Part shown: one piece after another, positions 44,691-56,495 of the stretch | Numbering within the stretch: position 1 is the stretch's first letter | How the letters are laid out: every line of letters begins with the position of its first letter | Assembly: GCA_018524725.1 (NCBI GenBank) | Contig: JAEUWP010000316.1 | Coordinates: 1-64,000, forward strand | From: Podaxis mareebaensis | Taxonomy: Eukaryota; Basidiomycota; Agaricomycetes; Agaricales; Agaricaceae | Direction: 5' to 3' | Length of the DNA stretch: 64,000 nt | The notes under the pieces: model-generated | What the model was told of the DNA's origin: nothing | The model's database searches: none | The model's input: only the letters and a program-made list of their open reading frames with translations | Program-made: the position numbers and the translations under genes

Positions 44691-45514
44691 TCACCCGCGC
44701 CAGACAGCAGGTCCAGGAACCTAAATACATTACATGAGTACTCCAACAACTCAAATATCCGCTGCAAAGAGAACTTACAGTATAGGAAGTAGGAACAGGG
44801 TAGTAAATGTTGACGGTAAGACCGGGGTCGTCTGGCTGGACGTATCCAGGGATAGAAACCTTGGGTGGGTTCCCAGATCCGTTGCCGGTAATGCGGATCT
44901 GAGCGCAGGAGATGTACCACTGTGGAGCGCCAGCAACGTGCAGACCAATCTGTTCGATACGGAGGAGGTACTGTAATCCACAATGTCAGTGATGAGTGGA
45001 GGTCCCCTCTCCCGTAGACGGATAACTCACCTCGCCAGGCGGCGTATTAGCAGGGATGGTAGTGGTTAGTTGGCTAGCACCTTCGTCGGTGAACTTGAAG
45101 GGGTTGAAGGTAGCACCCCACTCGGCAATTTTGAACCAGTTAGCGCCACTACCATCCCAGCTAGCAGCACTACCGGAGGCCTTGCCAAGGTAGATGGCAG
45201 CAGGACCTTGGTGATAAATGGTGTTGTCGAGTTTGAAGCCAACGGTCGAGCCTGGGGCGACGTCGACGGTGGTGCTGCCGGGACCCGTATTGATGTTGCA
45301 ACGGATATCATTAGAAGTGACAGAGGTCACAGGAGAGTTGTTGACAGGTTGGCGAACAGCAGCCGTAGAGGTGGTGCCGTCCGCAATCAAGGTTGTCCAG
45401 ATGTCTGAGAATTCATCAAGCCAAAACCACGAAGTCGGAGAGGGAGGTCGACTTACAATGGGCAGATGCTGTCTGCGCAATGGCGACCAGGGCAGCAAGG
45501 CTGAGAAGCTTCAT
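44691..45514 (-). CDS. AA9 lytic polysaccharide monooxygenase, copy 2
   Basis: Four exons (45514-45457, 45404-45031, 44970-44779, 44720-44691), 217 aa. Exon lengths 58, 374, 192 and 30 nt equal those of copy 1 once its extra intron is removed. Ligands are conserved at the same positions: His19 after cleavage of the signal peptide, His84 ([14 protein letters not shown]) and Tyr163 ([10 protein letters not shown]). There is no binding module. The two proteins are alike along nearly their whole length, so this is a recent head-to-tail duplication. Substrate preference cannot be read from sequence. Confidence 0.93.
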
Positions 45515-45568
45515 TTTGACCAGAGGACTGAGTCGAGTTATGAGGAATAGGCCTCAATCCCGACCGTC

Positions 45569-45574
45569 TTTATA
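45569..45574 (-). promoter_or_regulatory. TATA box of AA9 LPMO copy 2
   Basis: TATAAA, 55 bp upstream of the start codon, in the same position as in copy 1. Confidence 0.7.
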
Positions 45575-48500
45575 CCTCTCACGAATAGCGACGCGTTCAT
45601 ATTTTTTCCGCGTACTCCACAGATCTCCTTTCCATATAGGACGCTCAAGATGCGAATAAGAGCTCCGGCTCTTGTTTATTGCATCATACCCATATACCAT
45701 ACCTTGATTAACGTTCCTGAGAAGATGCGGCGGAAAGAACATTCTTATAATAAAATCACCATAATATCTCAGGTTATTTACAACCAGCACGTGTGCTTGT
45801 CATTTTGCCAGTGGTTTGGTTCGCTCCCAGCTTCATCATTCGAGCGCCGCAACCAACGAATGCCAAGGTTTGTTCGATAAAGAGCGCGAAAAGCGCAAGT
45901 CGTTTGAGACAGTAACTCAACGTTAATCCAAAAATTCACCGAAGATCAGCTAATAGCCATGCGGGTACCTGTTCCTGTCGGTTCACATGGGACATTTTTG
46001 ATTCAAATGAATGTTCGTCTATTCTTCTTAGCTACCGAGCTTCAGCCAGAATCGTGTTCCCAAGACCTTTCACCGCTCCTTCTGGCGCTCACAAGTGAGC
46101 AGTAAGCTGTGGTAAGCGATGGCGTGGTTGTGCCAAGAATTCCCCAGGTTGTGCCAGGGCTCAATGGCAAGGATAATCTGCGGAAAACCCTTTTGGTTCC
46201 GAAGTCGTCAGTAGTAGTGGAGTTTTGGCATTTTTGAGTGCGGAGAAGGGGACAGTTCGTCGTACCTAGGGAAGCCGAAGACGCTAAGGTTTTGTGGGGT
46301 AAAGTGGGGTAATAGGTGGGGCGTTCGAGGGGAATATGAATTGCTGAAGTGGATTTCGATGTTCCAGGACAGGGAAGTTACTCGGAAAAGATTGTATTAA
46401 TGTGCCGTTCTAAGAATACCTAGGCCAAATATGAACCTAAAATACAGTCTACACCAAGTTCAACACCAGCACATATGGGAACGGTAAGTCTTACTTTAAC
46501 AGTGTTATGCATCAACTCATTTCATCAAGACAATTACTCCCGGTTCCCAAGCATGTTTTACATCGTGGCTTATGCGTCTCTACAGCGTGATCTTCTTGGA
46601 AGTGGGCCACCAGGAGCTCGCCATGTTATATCAAATTGTATCCCTTTTACACCCATTGGTCCTGTCATGCATAATTCCGTCTCGTCAAACCTGGGAATCG
46701 GAATTTCTCGCTTGATAGGAAGAGAGCGCCTACCCAAAAGTTCCATCCCATCTTGCGGAGCTCCCGCGTACTGGGCCATAACAAGCCCACTCAAATCACG
46801 GAAGAATTTGGGACTTGAGGCAACGCCTGAAAAACAGACGGAACAGCAACTTGTAGTGAGACCGGCAGCTGATATGTTGCCAGAGAGTGGTGAGTTGGGG
46901 GAGCAGGTAGAGTAGATGTCACTGGAATGAAGGTATCGAAGCAAAGGTCTAGGGTGGCGGGATGTTCGTCCATGGATGCGTGAGGCGGGTGCTAGTGCTA
47001 TGGTGTCGGCAGCTCGCCGGAGCTAATCACCACTTTCTTGACGCATTCACAAAGTTACAAGGAGACCACTTGAGCGGATAAAAAGAGGATTCGATGGCCG
47101 CCTCCTCCTCCGAAGTCGCCGGCCCGTGTCCGGGCTATACCCGGTATACCCCTCCCAAGACATTGGTGATCCGTGACTAAATTTCCGATATGGTTCTCGG
47201 TTTGATAGAACCGACTCGTTCACTCGGCGTGCGGATGTGCCGCTTGCTATCATCGGGTGACATCTTGGATATGGGAGGGCGCATAAGTTTCCAGTGGTGA
47301 TGACTTCTCGGCCAAGCGCTCGCCACATGAGTAATGAAGAATGATTATAGGCGCCCGCTAGATTCGGTTATATCTCCACGGAATCGAGACAGGTAAGCAG
47401 CTCAGTGTTACGAAGAAGTACTGAAATGGTCTGAGATGGAGTCTGGATAAGCGAGGCACGAGGGGCGTAAGGCTCGACTAGCTCTGGACAGAATAGAAGC
47501 GTGCTTACGTGCGGAAATCCGGGACGCTTTATTCGACACGCATGTCCCGCAGACGACAACAGAAAGGCGTGCGTCGGCTGTCCATGCGCGAGTCCATGTG
47601 CGAGTCCTACACGTCGAGGTGGACCTCGGGCCGCGCAAGTCAGGAGGTGGCCAGCGACCTTGCAAGTGGCTGGATATCGATTAGAAAACGGGTAGGGGGT
47701 GGTACAAGTATTGTACGTTTGAGTATGGTGTTGCGAGAAACTAAGAAAACTAGACCTGTGTCGTCGGATTGGCAAAGATCTTCATAGACGCGTAAACAAG
47801 CCAGAGAAAGTCGATGGAACAGATGAAGGCAGGAAGTTCAGTCTCATCAGGTAAGGCTTCGGCAACGGTCTAAAGGGCGAGTATATAAAGACTGGTCCGA
47901 AGAGCTCTCCGGCGTCAACGACGTCAACATGCTCGTTGCAGCCTCGGGCTTTGCAACACAGGAATTTGCAAACCGTTGTTTAAGGTCGGTTATACAAATC
48001 TAAGGCAAGACGTTAGTCCTTGCTAGTAGACACGTTAGTATTCATACCTTGGTTGCAGCTCGCAGAATGTTTGATGACGGTGGTGGCGGGAAGGGCGTCG
48101 GCGTAAGACGACTACAAGTCCACGCTGGTGACGTTGAAAGGAAGAACCTCGGGTATACGAGGATGTTTGCCGTCAACTTCGACGACAAACAAGCTTTGAG
48201 GGGCTAGGAGTCGTTGCAATATCTCGTAATATCTCCTCGAGGCTTTTTACTGGATGACGCCATTCATGCCTCGCCTATTAACAGCCTTGCATACTACTTT
48301 CGCTTCTCTACATTCTCTGCAGCAAATCTGGAATCAACTTGGGAATATCGTACCTCTTCGTTCCATCCACCTGCACAGGAATCCTTCCAAGAGGCTGGAA
48401 CACGTGGCTACGTTCTCGAAACTGCGCTTCGGGATCTACTAATCAGGACCTCCGACCTCCGCAAACGACAAATGAAGGTCTATCGCGCTCCTCGAAGCTT

Positions 48501-48672
48501 TGAACAGTGACCAAAGAGGATGAAACGTTGCTATTCGCACCGCGCGCATGATTGAACATGTGTTCGGTGACCAAACCTCCTGGCACATGGCCTCCGAATG
48601 ATGCAAACTTAAAATCGCTTGAAATCATATCACCGTTCCCTACCAGCCCTCCTTCCAAGTACTCCTCAAGAC
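45575..48672. other. gene-poor stretch between LPMO pair and BTB array
   Basis: About 3.1 kb. Open frames overlap on both strands at 46475-46973 and 47368-47787. One minus-strand frame (46570-46944) looks partly protein-like (DGMELLGRRSLPIKREIP) but could not be joined to a full gene and may be a relic. Confidence 0.4.
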
Positions 48673-49871
48673 ATGGTTCCTTCGCAATCAGCCTTTGTCC
48701 ATTACCCTCTGAGAGGGCTGAACATTGACAAGCAATATTATCTACCCAATGCAGACCTTCACTTCCTAGTGCGTCTTTTTAGCATGTAGTATCAGCATCA
48801 TTGACTCAAGGATGTCGACTTGCAGGTGGAAAAAACTATATTCCGAGTTCATAGCTATTTCTTCACGAGAGAATCTCCACAATTTCGCGAGCGCATGGCT
48901 GGTGGGGACTGCGCGAGGGCACACGATGGCCTCTCAGACAACACTGCAATACCCATAAGAAATACTTCAGCGGCGGAGTTCTCCCACTTTCTGTGGGTAT
49001 TCTATGACCCGTATGTATGCGCCCTTATAATCCGCCTTATCTAACCTCGGGCCATTAGGAATTACACGCACTCTGCCTCAATTTCCACATGGCATGTCAT
49101 TTTAAGGCTTTCTTCACCAACACACTGGGACTTTCCAAGGATTCACACTCTCGCTCTCAACAGCCTGGATGACCTGAATCTCCCTCTGGTTGATCGTATC
49201 GTCTTGTATAAAGCCTGTGACGTGCCTATAGAATACCTCATCCCCTTGTATGCCGAACTCTGCCTCCGTGAGGAGTCTCTCACCCTCGAGGAAGCGGTAA
49301 GGCTTGGCTGGGAGCTAAGCATTGTCGTGTCCCAAGTTCGAGAACGACTTATACGTGGAGGGAGGGAAGGCACTCATGACAGCGCAATCGTGGGCATGAG
49401 CTCTGCCGTAGAAGATGCCACAAAAGACCAGGTGGAGTCTCTAATCAAATCGATGCTGAAGGTCAGCGAAATCCAGTCATCTGTCATGGCCCTTCGGGAA
49501 CTGCATCAATCTCCGCCTCGACAAGGTCCCTGCGATCAAGTGCACCTGGTGAGTTCTTGGCGACCCGAATGTACTGCTCATTGTGGTGACCATATTCCTG
49601 TTCCTCCGCCCTAAGGATCAAATCACACCTCAAACACCGCAGAAATGCCCGTCGACACCTGCCGCAGCCAATGCCAAGGGAAAAGCCCATTCGAAGGAGC
49701 CACCCAAATCTAGGCCAGATGGTCAGTTCGCTACAACAACCTCTCACCCCTCTTGCCTCCACCGTAACTCAGCGCTCATACTCATCCATAGCAATTAACC
49801 AGGCTCGGAGGATAGCCAAGACTCTTGCAGGCTCTGTCAAAACCAAGAACAAGTCTGGTGTCGATGCATGA
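48673..49871 (+). CDS. BTB/POZ domain protein, array copy A
   Basis: Five exons (48673-48768, 48826-49010, 49059-49548, 49616-49721, 49792-49871), 318 aa. The BTB/POZ fold opens with NADLHFLVEKTIFRVHSYFF and runs through FSHFLWVFYDP. An all-helical region with the array signature follows (VDRIVLYKACDVPIEYLIPLYAELCLREESLTLEE), then a variable Lys/Ser/Pro tail. The first intron falls after ADLHFL (phase 0) and the second within the NP codon pair (phase 2), as in the other copies. BTB domains dimerise or recruit cullin-3; this fungal subgroup has no assigned function and no BACK, MATH or Kelch domain. Confidence 0.85.
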
Positions 49872-50371
49872 GTTTCAACCGAGACTCCGGCTACGTTGTC
49901 GTGGAGAAGTCCCTAGTCGACGATTTGGTTACCCTTCCCGGTTCTTGGCTATAGAATTCCTACCTCGTGGCCCTCAGGGAATATTGATTTTGGAGAGTTA
50001 GCTGCACCGCTCGAATTTCTTGTCCCCGTACGTTATTCTGTTGTACTCCATAGAAACTATCAAATTAGCTAAGCTTTTGTGTTCTGCCGGAGCGTAAAAC
50101 GAGGTTAAGAACCACAAGAAAGCTTATCATCGTCCTTCCTAGATACTTGTATCCATGCCAATGCAGATCACCACAAGAAGACAAGGCATGCTTTATACGA
50201 AAAAGTCTATCTGCAGTTGCATGGCAGATTGGATGTGCGACGTGTTTTCTGTAGCCTGTCACTCTCGATGACTTCGCGCGGCAGAATTTTCTGGGGGGGC
50301 CTTAGACCACACCGTAGGGCCGAGGATGGAGTATGCACAAGCGGATATATAGCCTGAACCGACAGGAAGAG
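49872..50371. other. intergenic between BTB copies A and B
   Basis: 500 bp holding the end of copy A and the promoter of copy B; a TATATA run lies at about 50345-50350. Confidence 0.5.
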
Positions 50372-51509
50372 ATGAGCACCATTGACCATTGGACTGCCTC
50401 CTCTCATCTACCCAATATGCCCACCAACAATCTACTCCATAGTCTAAAATCCCTCAAAAAGCACGAGGAATACTATTATGACGGGGGTGATCTCATTGTC
50501 ATAGTGAGCCTCATCCTTATCGTTCTCCAACAAATCCCGATCATCTCTTCCACTAGGTCGGAGATATATCATTCCGTGTTCCATCGGTATTTTTCACCAG
50601 GGAATCTCAAATTTTCAAAGACCGTCTGGCCGAGGGGCAGGTAGCGAAGCCCAACGGGATAGACTCCCCCACCAGGACTAAAGCTAACGATTATGGTGAT
50701 GTTTGTCCGACACACACAATTGTTATCGAGGCCGAAGAGAACGTCACAGCAGGAGACTTCGCTGATTTATGCTGGGTCTTTTTCAATCCGTACGTCAGGT
50801 TCTTCTGGTCCTAAACGCACACTTATTCATACTTGTCCTAGCAAACTCTCCATTTATGACGCTTCCCTTAACAAATGGAAAACGATTCTTCGTCTTGCCA
50901 ACCAATGGCATTTCGCCGAGGTAAAGGACCTTGCGTTCCGTGAACTGGACATTCCAGGAAAATTCAGTCTTTCCATCGTGGAACGCATCGTGCTTTATCG
51001 TCAATACGCTAGTGATCGCAAATATCTTGAACCTCTTTATGCACAGCTCCTCTCTCGTTCGGAGCCACTCACTGTCGAGGAGGGACAGTCGCTTGGGATA
51101 ACATCTGCCCTTCTTATTTCTGGCGCCCGTGAACGCCTCCGAGCCACGTCTGACCGGTTGGCACCGTCCGCACCTCTTCCCGATTCAATGAAGGGTACCA
51201 TCCAGGAAATGGTCGGCTCCATTTTCTGGAATGGCCCCGCTCCGGACCTTTCTTGCTTCGCCAATGGCCCCACATCTGAATCCTTTTCTCTTAATGGACT
51301 CGACACAGCGTCATCCAGTACTGGTGCCAATGGCAAGTAACGTTATGCTCAGCCGACACTGGTCCTTTTTCTGATCGGTGACCGAAATTCCAGATAACCC
51401 CGGTCCCGCCGGGACACCGAATAGCAAGGATAGCTTTACCAACGGCTTTAAGGTCGCCGGGAAGAAGGGGAAGAAGAAGAATGGACTCCTGGGTGACTGG
51501 GATGATTGA
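50372..51509 (+). CDS. BTB/POZ domain protein, array copy B
   Basis: Four exons (50372-50503, 50557-50789, 50842-51332, 51394-51509), 323 aa. The BTB core is GGDLIVIVGDISFRVPSVFF to DLCWVFFNP. The helical signature is VERIVLYRQYASDRKYLEPLYAQLLSRSEPLTVEE. The tail is Gly/Lys-rich (VAGKKGKKKNGLLGDWDD). Introns 1 and 2 are at the positions shared by the family. The third intron must start with GCAAGT at 51333: a GC-AG intron is the only choice that keeps the frame. Copy B has a longer N-terminal leader than the others. Confidence 0.84.
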
Positions 51510-51680
51510 TATCTTTGAATCATTTTATTTTGCTAATTCTTACCTCGATTACAAATGAATTTTCTGAGTATATGATCTAAAAATCTTACGCGGCTATGCA
51601 TAGAGTTTATTCTCGTCCCTATTCTCTCTGCAAGAAGTCAATCATATACAAGGACGCTGACTATTTGAACGTGGTCCATT

Positions 51681-53329
51681 TCACAAATTTAACGTGACCC
51701 GAGCGTTCGACGATCTGACATTCACATCTCCCTTTCCTTCACTCGGGTCACGGCCCCAAGCTACATCCCCGGTGACGAAACCTCTAACATGCCCAAACCT
51801 CACAACACGATCCCTACCTCTACCGGAGGGGTCCTCAACCCGAGGGCGTTGATGAACGATTGGAGTGAAGAGGCTGGACTGCAGGGAGAAATGACCTTCG
51901 AACGTTGGGTGCAAAGTTACTTCGGCAGGCGAGTTCGAGGTCGCCGCTCGGAGGGCCAACGTAGAGTCGACCGGAGCATCATCGAAAACAATGTTTACGG
52001 GAGCGTTGGAGGTTGTCCCTGTTACATCGAACTCCGTTGCTGTGGCTTTTTTAGAGATGAAATCGTGGAGACGAAGTTGGGCTTTGAGAGGGCTGTGAGC
52101 CGGTGTCAATGGGTAATGGCCCTTTGTAAGTTAAACTATTAGACGTACGCATTACTGGTGGTCATGGAAAGAATTGCTCTGTCGGAAGAAGCTTGATTGA
52201 AGTCAACGTCAACGTCGATCCGACCGTTGGATGTGTGAAGTTTGAGGAAATCAGAGGTGTTATAGTAGCCCTCAATGTGTCCGTTCGAGGTACTGATATC
52301 CGCCCATTGAGCGAAGAAAGACTTCGATATCATTAGGTTTCGAGTTTTGGTTTCAAGTCACAGAAGGGCCCACCTTGGAGTAAATGCCGCCGTTTGTGCC
52401 ATGGAGGCTCAGCGCTTCGAACAAAATTTTGCCTCGCAGGTCATCTATTTCATAGACAGAGTTGATGACACTGGATTCAAAACGCTTAATAACGGGATGA
52501 TCCTCTGGGAATGTAACGACGACGTCGTAACGGATAACGTCCCAGGGCTGCCTCCTCTCATGCCGGGGGTTCTGTGCCAGCGGTTGCATATTAGGGTATT
52601 GTTCATTGCTCATCGGATGCATGAGCGCACTTACAAAGATGCCAACACCTTTCTCCCCATTCCCTCGTTCTAGAGAGCAGACGATTGTATCAGCCTCCCG
52701 ATTATGTTGCGATGAGAGGTCTACAGAAAATTTCACGGAGTCTGTCTGCGCAGAGGTGCTAGTCACCCGAACAGATCCATGAATCCAAGGACCGTTTGCG
52801 AAGAGCAGGACAGCATTGGAGGACGAAGGAACCTGGAAAGTCGTTTGGTTTGGGCCTCCATCTCTCAACGGCTCCTCGCATGACGTCACATTAATGCCTC
52901 CTGGAATAGGGTAATCTGGACTTTGAGTGCCAGGCCCGACGGTCCACTGCTGCCAGTACAAGTACATCAGAGTCAATTCAAACGTAATCATTGAATATGC
53001 CATACGCGGGGTCTCCCATGTCCATATCCGTAGCCCCATCCAGTCAGCACAATCATACTCTTCACAAAAGCGCTCAGGAGTAACCATATGATGATTGCGA
53101 GAACCACAGTTCTAAGTAAGCGACAGCGTGCCCGTTCCTTGACCACTACAACGGTGCCGGGGGGCTGTACGGCTACAGGCACAGAACGAGCGTGGGGTAC
53201 GTAGGCTACGCCATGGTGGTGATGGTGGTGGTGGTGATAATGGCTTGAGCTCCCGTAGGGTGGGGGAGACCCAGCTCCATTGTACAGGAGAGGCTGCCCT
53301 GGCCCAGTGACAGGAGTTTTACCAGACAT
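51681..53329 (-). CDS. single-pass membrane protein with poly-His tract and adhesin-like beta repeat domain
   Basis: Five exons (53329-53006, 52946-52635, 52571-52374, 52321-52149, 52092-51681), 472 aa. The N-terminus is Gly/Pro-rich with eight histidines in a row at 32-39, then one membrane helix at about 71-95. The remaining 375 residues show repeated strands with TSNG/TSNA turns (ISTSNGHIEGYYNTSDFLKL, TTSNAPLKAQL, ATSNSPAEVTL). That is the look of DUF4097-type beta-helical or putative adhesin domains in fungal proteins. The position of the helix suggests a type II protein with the beta domain outside the cytosol. The second intron (52572-52634) is 63 nt and stop-free, so its splicing is less sure. 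The gene sits inside the BTB array on the opposite strand. Confidence 0.75.
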
Positions 53330-54458
53330 TTTTGGAGGATCACGAGCGATATGATATGGTTCCAGTAGCCGTTTTATACCGTGCGTTTGTCAAGGATAAA
53401 GATCAGTAAAACATACGGTCGCCGGGACTGCGGATTGAGGGCTGCGCACAAGCTGCGGAGATTAAAGTGAAGCGCTCATCATACAGTGTCGCCTCTCCAT
53501 GTCTCACGCCGACTCCTCAGGTGACTTCGAATATCATATGGAGAAAGTGTGGGACAATTCAGTGTGTGGTGGGCGCCTGGCCGAATTCCATCCACAAGCT
53601 ACAGCTTTCTGTCAGTTCCACTGCAAGCTTACATCGGGGCATTGGACTTGGTAGTCATGCACATAGTCTTCCAGGCGTCCCTCAAGCGTCACTATTGAAT
53701 GACTGAAGGAATTTCCGAGTCCAGTTTCCGCCCGCGGTTCTATTTTAGCACTTGACTCCAAGTCGAAGCTTTACCCCGGTGCGCGAGCGAGTATCAGGTG
53801 GTAGGAACATGCCCCTTTGGACCCTCCTAGGAGATCGGAATGGGTTGAGAGAGATACTTACCATTCTCTGACTCGATAACCTCCTATGCTGCGCACTTCC
53901 ATAATCAACCCGAATATAAAGCGACAGCGAGTGGAGAAAGACAGACCAATGACCACTTGCCGTACACAGCACCGCTCAGATCATGTATATACTTTGAAGT
54001 GAGGGAATCATTCACTTGAGCCAAATCAAAGAAGGACAAAATGAGCGAATATCTAATACCCCGTTTGTCTACCCTTCTACTGGGTGCCAACGTTTCGCCG
54101 CCTCCAATAGCCCCAACGCGGTCTTCAAAGTATTAAAGCCCACATCCCGCCCTCGCCGCCTGTCAGTCACAAAGGTTGAAGACGCGGGTATCATCTCTTG
54201 TGGGCAATACACCTTTCCTCTTCAGGGCCAGCTCTGCTGCACTTTGTGCTGTTAACCACATTACGGGACGCTCCCAGAAAGGGGGTATTGGTAATTTGTG
54301 GCGGCGAAGTCACAGGTAAGTACTAGTAGGAACGCTCATTAATCATTGTTCCAAATTTAGAGCTATTCGGTGGGAAAGCGATGCTCTCACAGCACTCAAG
54401 CCAAGAATAAAGACCCGCTAACGACGACTTCACACAGCTTACATCTTGACCTCCTACC
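53330..54458. other. intergenic, no gene seen
   Basis: Contains the promoters of the divergent membrane protein and of BTB copy C. The frame at 54016-54255 (+) is unsupported. Confidence 0.45.
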
Positions 54459-55399
54459 ATGACTTCGAACCCAGGCGAAAACGACTACCCCAGACATCCG
54501 GAATACTACATTCGGACGGCAGACCTTCATATCCTCGTGAGCATGGATATGGTCTCGTCCATCAGTTACTCACTACTTGCTGCCACAGGCTAGGGGGACG
54601 CGCTTCCGCGTCCACTCGTTCTTCCTCATACGCGAGTCATTGTGGTGGAAAAATAGGATCGCGGGCACGAACACCTCTGAAGACGGCCAGAAGGCATTGG
54701 GCTCGCATGAGTCGGCCCCCTTGCTCTTGGACGAGAAACCCAAAGACTTTGCCGCCTTCCTTTGGGTATTTTACAATCCGTGAGTCATGTAGTCCATATA
54801 ATGGAAACTTTCCAAACTAACCTGATGTTCAGTCGCTACAGTATTTACGATACCTCCCCGAAACAATGGATCACGATCCTTCGACTAGCAACGAAATGGG
54901 AATGTCCAGATATACGAGACTTTGCCATTTCTCACATCAAAACGACCTCACTCAGTGCTGTGAAGAAGATAAAAATTCTTCGAGAGTACGGCACACCCCA
55001 GGCCGACCTGCTCCCGCTCTTTATTGAGCTCGCTTCCCGTGAACAGATGCTTACTCGCGAGGAATTTCGCGTCCTCGACGACGATACGAAGTTTTGTATC
55101 GTCCGAGCGCGCGAGATGCTTCGCACGTCACCGCATACTGAAGGAAGTGGCTCCCCCACAACTCCACATCCCAGACGCCTCAGCGACGCAGAGAAATCGC
55201 AGGTCGTCGCTGAGGCTATTGGGGTCCCTCCGCCAGTCTTTGACTCTGATGCGCAATCCGTGGCGAGCGATGTGGTATCAACTTTCTACTTGGGCGATTT
55301 CAGTAGTTAGGCTGACTTATATTCTTATAGTCGGACGTTTCAAGTGCGGACGGTTCAAGTGCTTCCGGTGTTAGCAGCCAGGGATCGGATGAGAACTAG
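54459..55399 (+). CDS. BTB/POZ domain protein, array copy C
   Basis: Exons 54459-54536, 54589-54779, 54833-55274 and 55331-55399, 259 aa. The BTB core runs from TADLHIL through RFRVHSFFLIRES to FAAFLWVFYNP. The helical signature is VKKIKILREYGTPQADLLPLFIELASREQMLTREE. Introns 1 and 2 sit at the family positions. If the third intron (55275-55330, GCTGAC branch, TATAG end) is spliced, the protein ends in a Ser/Asp-rich tail at 55399. If not, it ends at 55310. The spliced form is preferred because its phase fits exactly and the other copies also have low-complexity tails. Copy C is the shortest and the most diverged in the region after the BTB fold. Confidence 0.8.
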
Positions 55400-56495
55400 G
55401 TGGTTATTATGGAGGGAGGTGTGGCCGAGGATCTAGAGAATGGACAGAGGCAGCGTCAAATGACAGATACTGGTCGATCTCCGTCTTTTCAAGACTCCGT
55501 AGGTACTTCCATTATGCATCCTCATCTTTTTGTGCCGTATTGTCTCGTAGTCTTACTTATGTGTGTTTATAGCTTGAGCTTGTGAATATGGTTACGTATG
55601 TACAATAATAATATATCTCGGGTTTACCTTTTGTGAGGGTTTGATCTGGTCAATTGATTCAGTTTGATACTTTGGGCAGGAAGTATCTACTTGATGCAAT
55701 CGACCATATGTGAGGTAATGACTCTTCACCCTTTTGTATCCCCTGCTGTGTAACATCTGCTGCCTCAGACGGTCGTCAACTGAATAGCTAATCTTTGATG
55801 GCCTTCAGATTCCCATATATGCAAGCACATGCTCTGTAAGGCGATGTTATCGATGTTTTCCTGTCAATAACGTTCATCTAACGTGGGCCTGTAGAAGATC
55901 GAGGATATAGGAGATTTGATTATCAGCCCGCGCCTCGCTCTAACCACCTGGTCATACTTCTGTTGAAACCTTGCTGCGCAGAGGTCTAGGGTTCTCCTGG
56001 CCTATGGGTTTCTGTAACATGCAAGACGCTTGAACGACGCACTGCCGCTCCACGTCAAAAGCAAAGATGACAGTCACAGTACCGATGATCTGAACGGGTC
56101 TAGTACAAGAATAAATTGTCCTCGCCTTGAGGCTTCAGGAGTGTGCTCGTTGTCGCTCTGCTTATCCCAATGACACTTGAAGTTCCGCTTCTGTGCTTCG
56201 CCTACTACAACGAGGACAAACCCATTGGTGTCAGAAGTTCGCGTGGAGATGGCTGTTACGATAGGCATCTTTTGAGGACCTGCGTGTACAGTTTCTCATT
56301 ACACCCTTCAAGCCAGGACTTGATTTAGCCAACATGAGGCAAATAAATTAAGATCCCGTGCCCGCGAAAGGGCTCGGGCTGCTTCTCTCCCCCGGGTGCT
56401 GAAGATATAAGAAGGCTAATCTCGCAGGCCCAATACTTTCGTCCGCCTTACCTCTTTCCATACAACTCTGAATACACATTCCTCTCGTATCTGCA
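55400..56495. other. intergenic; 3' half duplicated upstream of BTB copy E
   Basis: No gene supported. From about 56190 to 56495 the sequence is clearly related to 63660-63932 (see the repeat entries). A TATA-type GATATAAG stands at 56404-56411, about 85 bp before the start of copy D. Confidence 0.5.
56190..56495 (+). repeat. promoter-region duplicate, copy D side
   Basis: Shares interrupted blocks with 63660-63932: GTTACGATA (56248 region), CCAACATGAGGCA (56330 region), the TATA-type AGATAtAAGAAGG, and CCATAC-TCTG-AATA-ACA just before the start codon. Order and spacing are the same in both. Confidence 0.65.

Noticed and set aside
44374..44754. 126-codon minus-strand frame containing SWTCC
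   Set aside because: At first looked like a fourth CWTCC peptide, but it has no signal peptide and the motif is an out-of-frame reading of the LPMO last exon.
46475..46973. Overlapping frames on both strands, partly protein-like
   Set aside because: Could not be joined into a gene with consistent phases; may be a relic.
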